Of a stretch of DNA of 55,357 nt, positions 1 to 7,808 are shown piece by piece (position 1 is the first letter of the stretch; the number at the start of each line of letters is the position of its first letter). Origin of the DNA: CAYVSF01 sp046482855 (GTDB lineage Bacteria > Bacteroidota > Bacteroidia > Bacteroidales > UBA12077); NCBI GenBank assembly GCA_046482855.1, contig JAWOEH010000182.1, positions 1 through 55,357 of the forward strand, given 5' to 3'. The notes beneath the pieces were generated by a model. It saw nothing but the letters and a program-made list of their open reading frames with translations. It had not been told where the DNA came from and made no database searches. Made by a program: the position numbers and the translations under genes.

Positions 1-2515
1 AATTGCCTGCGTCAGCAGCCCCAACATTTGAAATGGTAAGGTTGTTTGTGGCAGCACCTGATATATTTGCATCATTTGCCAGTTCTACATCAGGTGTTCC
101 CACTTTGTACCATTGGTAGGATAATGTAGCCCTGCCCGTAGCGGTTATAGAAAAGTTGGCAGATGCATCTATACATATATCCGTCTGATCGATTGGTTGT
201 GAGGTAATCTTAGGTTGGCTGTTTCCAACTCCAAATTGAGTGCCTGAGCCGGCATTGTAGATGTCACCTGTAAGATCGGCTCTTTTAACCGTGTTTCCGG
301 TTGCGTCAGTATGCGTTCCATCGAGTAACCAGGCACCTCCATCAGTCCTTTTAATTATACGACTGCCGGCATTGATATTGGAAAAAGAGTTGGCATCTAG
401 TTCAAGTGAGTAATCGGAGGAACTAAAACTGTTTCTTGCCAACAGAGACCAATATCCCGTTGTATGTTGCTGTGAAATGACCAGATTGTCTTCTTCAAGG
501 GGGAGACCATTGGAGCCGGGGTCGCCCTCGATGAACTCGGCTACTACACTACCTCCTGTGGTGATTGTATTGATTTGTAGGCTGGTATTGTGGTTTGTCC
601 CTGAGCTATTACCAACAGGAAACAAATATGTGCTTTCTGTATTTATTGCTCTCTCGAAGGCTCCTATGATGGCACCACTGGTATAATTTAAGGAGGTTGG
701 TGTTGGATTGGATAGATAGATGGAATATCCATTGCCAGTGATATTACCATTCAACATGGTGAGTGTCCCTATAGTTGAATAAGTTACAGTAATATCGCAG
801 CCAAGTGAAATGCCGGAAGGATTGTTTATCTCAAGCCCATCAAATATTTCTCCTCCTGTGCTGCTAAATGTCTGCTGAGATGTGCCATTGCATATTAAAG
901 TAATTGCTCTTTCGTCAAATCCATCATTGTTACTTGATGAATTTGTCCAGTTTCCTTTTAAGTAGACATCATTTATTGGGTAAAAAAGTGCTTTTTCTTG
1001 AATTGATAAATTTCCATCAATTTGTATGCTATTACTAGAAGTTTTCTGTCCTGCAGTTGTCCCAGCCAGCTCAAGATTGTAGTAACTACTTGATGGTGGT
1101 ATTATATTCTGATCTCCGTCTCCATTGTAAATGATGGTATTTCCAACAGCGTCTGCTTCGAGAACACCATCTGTGTCCATTAAGTCATTGCTAATGCTTG
1201 AGTAATAGAGAGTACCCTCATTAATGAATGTTCCAGATAAATTGTTTGAATTAAGCCCCTCCCCAACATTAATGGTTGTTTGGTTTGTAATTGAATAACT
1301 TCCATCATATTCTAAAAACTCATTAAAATTAATAATACCATTTCCTGAGAACTCTATATTACCTGCTGCTCTTGCTCTGGTAATGGTTACATTATTGCTA
1401 TTATTTACAATGTTGCCATATAACAATAAGTTTGCACTTGGGTTTGCGAATGAAGTCCATGTAGCTCCATTATCAATAAAAATATCATGAAATGTAATTA
1501 TACCTGCACTGTTATTATCTGAGAAGGTTCCATACACATCAGTAGAGCCTGCAACATTAAAATTATAAGAACTAACTTCAAGTGTTGTTCCTGGATTAAT
1601 AGTCAAATCTCCATCAACATCAATATTGGAAGTAATAGTTTTTGTACCCGATGTATTGGTTATTAAATTGTAATATTTATTTGCTGTTGGAGTTCTAATT
1701 GTTTGGTTTGCGTTTCCATTGTATTCAACAATGTTTCCTATAGCGGTTGCATCAAAGGTACTTCCTGCCTGCATTAATGTGCTTCCGCCATAATATAGTG
1801 TTCCAACATTTATAAATGTAGCAATTTGTCCTCCTGTAGAATTTAATCCCAAGGTTATGGAAATAGTACTTTGATTGGTTATACTATAAGAAGGTTGTAT
1901 TTCAAGGTATTCACTAAATGACATTGAACCATTGCCACTTATTATAATATCGTCATAAACTCGAGCTCGTGTAAAATTAACATTGTTACTGTTATTTACT
2001 ATGTTACCATAAATACGAACATCTGAACTTAAATTTCCTGCTAAGGAGCAAACTGCTCCTTCATTTATTATGATGTCATTATTAAAAATTAATGTACCAC
2101 CATCATCTACATCGCTTAGAGTTCCTGAAATATTTGTTATTCCATTAATTCTTAAGGTATATGATGAAATTTCAAATAATCCTGAATTGATATATAAATC
2201 CCCAATAGGGTTAGGAAAATTTCCATTAAGGTTTACATTATGATCAATATCTATTCTAGATGGGGTAGTATTCTCTCCTGGATAGCCCTCGGTACTTGTG
2301 GGTGTTTGCCAAGTAGCTCCATCATACCTCTCCCATGTACTAAGGGTTGACCAGTTGCCATCCTGAACCGTCTGATAATCTCCAACATTCTGCCCCACCG
2401 CACTAGCCGAAAGCAGCACAAAAAGCAATAGCCCGCCTGCCAGGCGTGCATACCTGAGGCCGGAATCCCATCCTGCGACGAGAAAAATAAGTCTATTGCG
2501 TAAAAGGTCCTTCAA
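1..2515 (-). CDS. Large secreted repeat protein with Ig-like domain, partial (runs off left edge)
   Basis: The reading frame is open on the minus strand from 2515 to the window edge, about 838 residues, and I read no stop in the stretches translated. The start is inferred as TTG at 2515-2513: an in-frame TGA lies a few codons upstream, no in-frame ATG exists near the N terminus, and a TATATTTG promoter box sits about 22 bases upstream. The N terminus has a hydrophobic signal segment ending near SASAVGQ. The mature part begins with a GNWSTLSTW motif common at the start of Bacteroidetes surface proteins. Two repeats of about 197 residues follow (shared GNIVNNSN...TRAR...SGNG motifs), then a weaker third copy. 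Near the edge there is an Ig-like domain with the typical YQWY and LTISNVGAADAGN motifs. The family is probably a cell-surface adhesin-like protein exported by T9SS; the sorting domain would lie outside the window. Substrate unknown. Confidence 0.75.
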   Translation of the reverse strand, partial: MKDLLRNRLIFLVAGWDSGLRYARLAGGLLLFVLLSASAVGQNVGDYQTVQDGNWSTLSTWERYDGATWQTPTSTEGYPGENTTPSRIDIDHNVNLNGNFPNPIGDLYINSGLFEISSYTLRINGITNISGTLSDVDDGGTLIFNNDIIINEGAVCSLAGNLSSDVRIYGNIVNNSNNVNFTRARVYDDIIISGNGSMSFSEYLEIQPSYSITNQSTISITLGLNSTGGQIATFINVGTLYYGGSTLMQAGSTFDATAIGNIVEYNGNANQTIRTPTANKYYNLITNTSGTKTITSNIDVDGDLTINPGTTLEVSSYNFNVAGSTDVYGTFSDNNSAGIITFHDIFIDNGATWTSFANPSANLLLYGNIVNNSNNVTITRARAAGNIEFSGNGIINFNEFLEYDGSYSITNQTTINVGEGLNSNNLSGTFINEGTLYYSSISNDLMDTDGVLEADAVGNTIIYNGDGDQNIIPPSSSYYNLELAGTTAGQKTSSNSIQIDGNLSIQEKALFYPINDVYLKGNWTNSSSNNDGFDERAITLICNGTSQQTFSSTGGEIFDGLEINNPSGISLGCDITVTYSTIGTLTMLNGNITGNGYSIYLSNPTPTSLNYTSGAIIGAFERAINTESTYLFPVGNSSGTNHNTSLQINTITTGGSVVAEFIEGDPGSNGLPLEEDNLVISQQHTTGYWSLLARNSFSSSDYSLELDANSFSNINAGSRIIKRTDGGAWLLDGTHTDATGNTVKRADLTGDIYNAGSGTQFGVGNSQPKITSQPIDQTDICIDASANFSITATGRATLSYQWYKVGTPDVELANDANISGAATNNLTISNVGAADAGN
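1380..2060 (-). repeat. Tandem protein repeat, unit about 197 residues (591 bp)
   Basis: The codons for the motif YGNIVNNSN occur around 1391-1420 and again around 1982-2011, a spacing of 591 bases (197 codons). The flanking TRAR, SGNG and F-I-N-x-GTLYY motifs keep the same order in both copies. A diverged third copy (KGNWTNSSSNN...FDERA) lies near 900-980. The copies differ at many codons, so this is an old protein-level duplication and not a recent DNA repeat. Confidence 0.7.
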
Positions 2516-2857
2516 TCCCGGTTCGTTAATTCAACTTCAAATATATCAAAATGTTAATAAATTGTTTAAAAAAACTGACTTTATATGAATGTAACCCTAG
2601 TTTAGCAAATCTTCAAATCCCTAAATCCAGAGTCGAATTTTTATCAAGGTGTAACTGTCAGTTGTTCAGAAGCTTTTACGATGTATGTGGGCAAAGGTTA
2701 TTTTTTGAACACAACCCTTTTTTTATGATGAGCAAGCTGTTAATAACTGACTATATTCCAGCGGGTTGCTTTTTACACAAAAAACACACCATTTTTGGCA
2801 AGATCTTTCCGACAAAAAAATTCTTGTGTACCTTTGAGTGCACGAAAAAAACAAACC
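2516..2857. promoter_or_regulatory. Divergent intergenic region with two TAnnTTTG promoter boxes
   Basis: This 342-base AT-rich region separates the leftward secreted-protein gene from rightward pyrH. On the minus strand TATATTTG (2545-2538) lies about 22 bases before the inferred TTG start. On the plus strand TACCTTTG (2829-2836) lies 21 bases before the pyrH ATG. Both match the -7 element of Bacteroidetes promoters (TAnnTTTG). A clear -33 TTTG at standard spacing is not seen for either. The rest of the region holds no feature I can name. Confidence 0.5.
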
Positions 2858-3574
2858 ATGAATAAATACAGACGAATTTTATTAAAACTTAGCGGCGAAG
2901 CCCTTATGGGTAGCGACGCCTATGGTATCAATGCCGACATGCTGGCAACCTATGCCCGGCAAATTAAGAAAGTGGTGGAAAAGGGCGTGCAGGTAGGCAT
3001 TGTGATTGGCGGAGGCAACATATTCCGCGGCCTGGCGGGTACCCAACAGGGGTTCGACCGTGTAAAGGGCGATCAGATGGGTATGTTGGCTACTGTTATC
3101 AATAGTTTGGCCCTGCAGCAGGCCCTTGAAAATGCCGGGGTTAAAGCCAAAACCTATAGCGCCATACGCATGGAGCCGGTGTGTGAATATTACATGAAGG
3201 AACACGTGATTGCCGATTTGCAGGAGGGTGTTGTTACCATTCTTTCAGCGGGTACCGGCAATCCCTATTTTACTACCGATTCGGCCTCGGCATTGCGGGC
3301 GGTTGAAATTAAGGCCGATGCACTGCTGAAAGGCACACGCGTGGATGGGGTATATACGGCCGATCCCGAAAAAGACCCAAAAGCCACCAAATACAACACA
3401 CTCAGTTTTTCCGAAGCGTATGAAAAACGGTTGCGGGTTATGGATATGACCGCCTTTACCCTGTGTCAGGAGAATGATTTGCCCATTGAAGTATTCAACA
3501 TGAATGCCGAAGGCGATCTGGAAAAATTGCTTTCTGGTGAACAGGTAGGCACCGTTGTGTGTAATGATAAATAG
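2858..3574 (+). CDS. pyrH: UMP kinase
   Basis: Phosphorylates UMP to UDP with ATP in pyrimidine nucleotide synthesis; cytoplasmic hexamer of the amino acid kinase fold. The 238-residue protein starts MNKYRRILLKLSGEAL, has the GIVIGGGNIFRG glycine-rich loop, the QMGML segment and the TDSASALRA and LKGTRVDGVY motifs of bacterial UMP kinases, and is the usual length. I chose the ATG at 2858 over an upstream in-frame ATG at 2795: the longer form adds 21 non-homologous residues and would begin before the TACCTTTG promoter box at 2829. The next gene is frr, 49 bases downstream; pyrH-frr adjacency is common in bacteria (often in the tsf-pyrH-frr order). Confidence 0.95.
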   Translation: MNKYRRILLKLSGEALMGSDAYGINADMLATYARQIKKVVEKGVQVGIVIGGGNIFRGLAGTQQGFDRVKGDQMGMLATVINSLALQQALENAGVKAKTYSAIRMEPVCEYYMKEHVIADLQEGVVTILSAGTGNPYFTTDSASALRAVEIKADALLKGTRVDGVYTADPEKDPKATKYNTLSFSEAYEKRLRVMDMTAFTLCQENDLPIEVFNMNAEGDLEKLLSGEQVGTVVCNDK

Positions 3575-3584
3575 ATATTTTTAG

Positions 3585-3592
3585 TACATTTG
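3585..3592 (+). promoter_or_regulatory. Promoter -7 box upstream of frr
   Basis: TACATTTG matches TAnnTTTG and lies 31 bases before the frr ATG, just after the pyrH stop. It suggests that frr has its own promoter besides any read-through from pyrH. Confidence 0.4.
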
Positions 3593-3623
3593 TTTGAAAT
3601 CGTAAACTTAAATATAACCAGCT

Positions 3624-4187
3624 ATGACTGAAGACGTTCAATTAGTTCTTGAAGATGTTGAGGAGAAGATGCAAAAGGCCCTTGATCATTTAGCCAATGA
3701 GTTGGCTACGATTCGTGCCGGAAAAGCCAATCCCCGAGTCCTTGATATGGTAACTGTCGATTACTATGGTTCGCAAACACCGCTAACGCAGGTAGCCAAT
3801 GTGAGTACCCCCGATGCCAAAACCATTGCCGTGCAACCCTGGGAGAAAGCCATGATCGATCCCATTGAGCGTGCCATAATCAATAGTAATCTGGGACTTA
3901 CCCCGGTGAATAACGGCGACATTATCCGTATTAATGTGCCCGCTTTAACTGAAGAACGCAGAAAGCAGCTGGTAAAGCAGGTCGGTGTTGAAGCCGAAAG
4001 TGCACGTGTGAGTATTCGTACGGGTCGACGTGAAGGAATTGAAGATCTCAAACAATTGCAGAAGGAGGGATTATCGGAAGATGAAACCAAAACTGCCGAG
4101 GATGTCGTACAGAAGAAAACGGATGCCTTTACGCACAAGGTAGAGGAGATGGTGAAGAAGAAAGAGGCTGATATCATGACCATTTAG
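3624..4187 (+). CDS. frr: Ribosome recycling factor
   Basis: Splits post-termination ribosomes together with EF-G. The 187 residues match the family length of about 185. Family signatures visible are LATIRAGKANPRVLD near residues 28-42, the domain II stretch with TPLTQVANVS and the PWEKAMIDPIERAI motif, and the C-terminal helix with RRKQLVKQ, ARVSIRTGRRE and the lysine-rich end. It lies directly downstream of pyrH on the same strand and converges on the serine hydrolase gene, with 11 bases between the two stop codons. Confidence 0.96.
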   Translation: MTEDVQLVLEDVEEKMQKALDHLANELATIRAGKANPRVLDMVTVDYYGSQTPLTQVANVSTPDAKTIAVQPWEKAMIDPIERAIINSNLGLTPVNNGDIIRINVPALTEERRKQLVKQVGVEAESARVSIRTGRREGIEDLKQLQKEGLSEDETKTAEDVVQKKTDAFTHKVEEMVKKKEADIMTI

Positions 4188-4198
4188 GAACGATGTCC

Positions 4199-5344
4199 TC
4201 AAATATTCGTTTTTGAAATGGATAAAACGAGTTCCATATAGTTTAAGAAGTCAACCGGATGCTGGTTGACTTTTTCTTTACTCCGTTTGTGCCCCAGCCG
4301 CACAACCACAAGCTCCAACTCCGGCACCACAGCAATGTACTGGCCCAGAATACCGCGGGCGTAAACGCACCGATAGCCTTGAATGTGGGCTATCCACCAC
4401 TGATAGCCATAAAAATCCACCGATGCCCCCTCGGGATCTTTGAGTTGCCAATTGGGCGATGTAGCGCGTTTCATATAGTGTGGTGCAATAAGTGTGTCGC
4501 CATTAAGAATGCCCCGGTTGAGTACCAGATTGCCAATACGGGCAAAATCGCGGGCCGTAGCGTTCAGGCAACAGTAGGCTTTGGCCATGCCTCCGGCTTT
4601 ATCCAGGCTCCATTTTGCCGTATGTCCGGCTCCCAAGGGTTTCCATAACCATGTCTCGGCCAGTTCGCTCACCGATTTGCCCGTACTTTCGCGCAAGATA
4701 ATGGCCAACAGTTGCGTGTTGGCACTTAGATATTCCCATTTTTCTCCGGGCGCCTCTTTGCGTGGCAAGGGGCACACCAAACTTCGCAAATCGTTGCCGT
4801 AATAGGCCTTTGTTGTTACCGAAAAAGGGTTCCAATAGCTCTCGTTCCAATCTAGTCCTGAGCTCATGGTTAATAGGTGTTCTACGGCAAGATCCTTATA
4901 ACGATCAGCCTTATATTCGGGGATGTATTTCCCTACCGGGTCGTTTACCGATTGGATATAGCCTTCTTCAATAGCTCTGCCTATCAGCAGACTGATGACG
5001 CTCTTTGCGGCTGAAAAGGAGTTGCTAATGGTGGTGTCGGTATGGTTCAGAAAGTAGTGCTCCACCCGTAAGGTATCCTGTTGCATTATCAGGAAGGCCA
5101 CGGTTTGGTAATGTTCCAGCAGCTTGGTTTGATCTGCTGTCAGCTTCTTTTGGGAGCCTTCAATTGGCCATTCTTTTATTTTTGCCGTATTTATGCGTGC
5201 ATTTGGAAAGATCGTGTAATCGTATATGCCTGCTGTAAGGTAGCGTAATCCATTGCGCAGGTACGGATTGGGCTGGAAGGCTACCCATAAAGCAAAACCT
5301 GCCAGGATAATAACGCTTATTCGGGCTATGTGTTTTTGTCGCAT
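4199..5344 (-). CDS. Serine hydrolase of the beta-lactamase / penicillin-binding-protein family (class C-like)
   Basis: The 381-residue protein has an N-terminal hydrophobic anchor (about residues 8-24) followed by a beta-lactamase-fold domain. The SxxK catalytic motif is seen as SFSAAKS near residue 112. The second motif is YLSANTQL near residue 210, and a GQY motif near residue 335 occupies the KTG position. Members of this family are esterases, D-aminopeptidases or peptidoglycan-modifying enzymes, and most are not true beta-lactamases. It is probably in the periplasm, anchored in the inner membrane. Its start lies 8 bases after the stop of the hybrid kinase, so it is the last gene of the receptor-YfiR-kinase operon. 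A link to envelope sensing is an inference from position only. The substrate is unknown. Confidence 0.8.
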   Translation of the reverse strand: MRQKHIARISVIILAGFALWVAFQPNPYLRNGLRYLTAGIYDYTIFPNARINTAKIKEWPIEGSQKKLTADQTKLLEHYQTVAFLIMQQDTLRVEHYFLNHTDTTISNSFSAAKSVISLLIGRAIEEGYIQSVNDPVGKYIPEYKADRYKDLAVEHLLTMSSGLDWNESYWNPFSVTTKAYYGNDLRSLVCPLPRKEAPGEKWEYLSANTQLLAIILRESTGKSVSELAETWLWKPLGAGHTAKWSLDKAGGMAKAYCCLNATARDFARIGNLVLNRGILNGDTLIAPHYMKRATSPNWQLKDPEGASVDFYGYQWWIAHIQGYRCVYARGILGQYIAVVPELELVVVRLGHKRSKEKVNQHPVDFLNYMELVLSISKTNI

Positions 5345-5352
5345 AGGCTTGT

Positions 5353-7251
5353 CTATTCGGGTTCGGCACTGAATTGCTTTTGAATAGCACTGATAAGTAC
5401 AGCGGGTTTAAGGGGTTTCACCAGGTAATCGTCCATGCCGGCATACTTTGCTACCTCCATTTCGCTCTCCATAGCATACGCCGTTTGACTGATTATGGGT
5501 ATGTGTGGTGCCATGCCTTTTATAATTTTTGCGGCTTCGAACCCATTCATTACGGGCATTTTAATATCCATAATGATAATATCTACCTGCTTGCTTTGGA
5601 TAATCTCAATTGCCTCCCGCCCATTGGTTGCATGGATAATTGTGGCATGGGTAGGTTTTAATACCTCTTTCAGGTAGGCAAAATTAGTGGGTTCATCTTC
5701 GGCAATAAGAATATTTTTTTCGTGCCAGTTAATGTGGTTAATTCCTTGTGACCTTTTTATTCTGGCTTCTCTTTTCTGCTTTGCAGGTATCAGAGGAATG
5801 GTAAAGGTAAATAGAGAACCTTTCCGGGGTTCACTGTCCACCCATATCTGGCCGCCTAACATATCCACAAGGCTTTTGCAGATAGCTAATCCTAATCCGG
5901 CTCCCCGGTAGAGCTTTGTTTTATCATCTTCCACCTTGTAGAACCGGTCAAAAACAATCTGCTGTTTATGTTTATCCATGCCTATACCGGTATCTTTCAC
6001 ATAAAGCTGGAGCTTTCGTGTGGTAAGGGTTGTGCAGCCCAATTCAATAAATCCGGAATCGGTAAATTTTAAGGCATTGTCAAGCAAATTGCTGATTACC
6101 TGGTTCAACCGATGCGGATCGGTACGGATGAGACGTTTTTGGGCATTTTCCGATATGTGCAGTCGAACATCTACCTGGCTTTTCCCTCGTTTCTTTTTTA
6201 TCTCCTGATAGGCATCCACCAAGTCGTGCAAAAGTTTATCCAAATCACAATCCTTGTAGATGATTTTAAGCTGGCCGGCTTCAATTTTGGAGATGTCAAT
6301 GATATCATCAATCAGGTGCAGCAAGCTGTTGCCGGAATTTTGTATCAGATCAATATAGTGTTCTTTCTCTTCGGTGGTAATTTCGGCATCCGACAATGTA
6401 AGCAGCTCGGTGAATCCTAAGATGGCATTCATGGGGGTGCGGATTTCATGCGACATATTGGCCAGGAAGGCGGATTTTAGTCGATCGGATTCTTCAGCTT
6501 TTTCTTTGGCCTCTTTCAGTTTCTCTTCCACCTGATCGCGTTCATTGTCCCGCATGCGTATTTGCTCTAACATGGTATTAAAGTCCTCGTATAGCAAGCC
6601 AATCTCATCGTTTGTTTTGGTGGGCAGTTTTAAGTCGTAGTTTCCTTCCAACGCAATTTTACGGGTAAATTGTGCCAAATCCAGTATGGGTTGGGAAATT
6701 AGCCTGTGCAGCTGATTGGCTAGCAAAAAGGCAATAACAAACATACCGGCCAGCGTGGCCAGTAACATGAGTATATGTTGTTGGATTCGCTGACGCATAA
6801 AACGGGTGCTCACGGATAATATTATGGCACCATAGGTTTCTCCCTGATAATTGATGGCATGTTCCACAACAAACCTGTTTTTTCGGTAGTAGTGTCTCGA
6901 TTCAGGTTCTTTTTCGAGCAGCGGAGGAACATAATACTCTTCATTGCGCTTATAGGTGGCAAAAAGAATTCCGTTTTTGTCATAAAGAGCGCCGGTTTCC
7001 ACCTGCGGAATGGTACGTAGTTTTGCCAGGATGGTATCGGCAGCCTGAACATCGTCGAAGGTTAAGGGACCAATGCAGTATTCGCCTATCAGGCGCGAGT
7101 TCATAACGGCATTGTTCAGGGTTTCCTCCCGAAGGTTTTCGACATTGTAAAATAGAATAAAAACAAAACCGATGATAATGGTAATCAGCGAGACAAATAA
7201 GCTGATGCCTATAATTTTATTCTTTATCGATATGTTTTTAAATGACAACAT
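5353..7251 (-). CDS. Hybrid sensor histidine kinase with CHASE8-like periplasmic domain
   Basis: The 632 residues read in order: transmembrane helix (about 12-35); a periplasmic region (about 40-150) with LTFDDVQAADTILAKLR and VETGALYDKNG motifs typical of CHASE8; a second helix (about 158-178); HAMP (about 180-235); coiled coil; HisKA with phospho-acceptor His268 (NMSHEIRTP); HATPase with the N box near DNALKF, and DTGIGM and GAGLGLAI; and a receiver domain with E518, D519, phospho-acceptor Asp562 and Lys612. No DNA-binding or HPt domain is fused, so the phosphate presumably goes to a partner encoded elsewhere. CHASE8 is the sensor of the diguanylate cyclase YfiN, which YfiR controls. Here a YfiR gene ends 17 bases upstream, suggesting the same inhibitor-sensor pairing with a kinase output. 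Confidence 0.9.
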   Translation of the reverse strand: MLSFKNISIKNKIIGISLFVSLITIIIGFVFILFYNVENLREETLNNAVMNSRLIGEYCIGPLTFDDVQAADTILAKLRTIPQVETGALYDKNGILFATYKRNEEYYVPPLLEKEPESRHYYRKNRFVVEHAINYQGETYGAIILSVSTRFMRQRIQQHILMLLATLAGMFVIAFLLANQLHRLISQPILDLAQFTRKIALEGNYDLKLPTKTNDEIGLLYEDFNTMLEQIRMRDNERDQVEEKLKEAKEKAEESDRLKSAFLANMSHEIRTPMNAILGFTELLTLSDAEITTEEKEHYIDLIQNSGNSLLHLIDDIIDISKIEAGQLKIIYKDCDLDKLLHDLVDAYQEIKKKRGKSQVDVRLHISENAQKRLIRTDPHRLNQVISNLLDNALKFTDSGFIELGCTTLTTRKLQLYVKDTGIGMDKHKQQIVFDRFYKVEDDKTKLYRGAGLGLAICKSLVDMLGGQIWVDSEPRKGSLFTFTIPLIPAKQKREARIKRSQGINHINWHEKNILIAEDEPTNFAYLKEVLKPTHATIIHATNGREAIEIIQSKQVDIIIMDIKMPVMNGFEAAKIIKGMAPHIPIISQTAYAMESEMEVAKYAGMDDYLVKPLKPAVLISAIQKQFSAEPE

Positions 7252-7268
7252 GCCTATTGTTTAATGCT

Positions 7269-7808
7269 TTAATCTGTTACAGAATGAATAATCCTCGCTG
7301 AGTTGAGCAGGTAAAAGCTCATCTGCAGGGGCGACTGCAGAAGAGCCTCCTCATTCACCTCAAAACGTAAACGGTTTTGTTCAACAAAAAAGTTTATGAT
7401 GACCCCTTTTTTCGCAAAGCCCTCCGCATGGCTAATGGTTAAAATAGGTTTCCCTTGAATATAACTTAGAAGTAACGGAAGATCGTCTACTTGGTTGGAA
7501 GCGATAAAGAGAATATGTGTATCTTCAATTTCCGCCATCACATTGGCTTCCTTCACTACCACTTCCCGGCCTTTAATTTTCTGGATGGAATAGATCTGTT
7601 TTATGCTCTGGGTTAGCGGGTTTTTGCCATACATGGTAATAATAAAGTGGTTGCTGGTATCCTCAGGCCAGGTAACAAACCGGCTAAATTTCTCCATATA
7701 CACGGCTTTTAACGTGTGCTCCGATGTTTGAGCCGACACGCCTGAAGACCACAACAGGATCAGTCCTGTGATTACTATCATTATTGTATGTGCGCGTGCG
7801 TATCTCAC
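7269..7808 (-). CDS. YfiR family (DUF4154) periplasmic protein
   Basis: The 179 residues have a signal peptide (cleavage near GVSA-QTS) and then the YfiR/DUF4154 pattern: LKAVYMEKFSRFVTWPE near the mature N terminus, ITMYGKNPL, the KGREVVVKE strand, HILFIAS, and the C-terminal INFFVEQNRLRFEVN and SFYLLNSARI motifs. In Pseudomonas, YfiR is a periplasmic repressor that binds the sensor of YfiN and is released by the lipoprotein YfiB. This copy has no cysteine, whereas Pseudomonas YfiR has disulfides, so a redox switch is unlikely. The start is GTG at 7808 and overlaps the stop of the binding-protein gene in a GTGA, implying translational coupling. A downstream ATG at 7781 is possible but would shorten the signal peptide's charged end. 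Confidence 0.85.
   Translation of the reverse strand: MRYARAHTIMIVITGLILLWSSGVSAQTSEHTLKAVYMEKFSRFVTWPEDTSNHFIITMYGKNPLTQSIKQIYSIQKIKGREVVVKEANVMAEIEDTHILFIASNQVDDLPLLLSYIQGKPILTISHAEGFAKKGVIINFFVEQNRLRFEVNEEALLQSPLQMSFYLLNSARIIHSVTD

Noticed and set aside
2251..2451. 66-codon minus-strand frame starting ATG at 2451
   Set aside because: Out of frame with the secreted protein, whose signal peptide and mature N terminus lie in the frame starting at 2515.
2551..2865. Open frame of 104 codons in front of pyrH on the plus strand
   Set aside because: It overlaps the pyrH start in another frame, covers the promoter box and shows no protein-like pattern; AT-rich spacer.
4199..5344. True class C beta-lactamase (antibiotic resistance)
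   Set aside because: The protein has a membrane anchor and an esterase-type third motif (GQY), and its neighbours are sensor genes; the fold alone does not indicate resistance.
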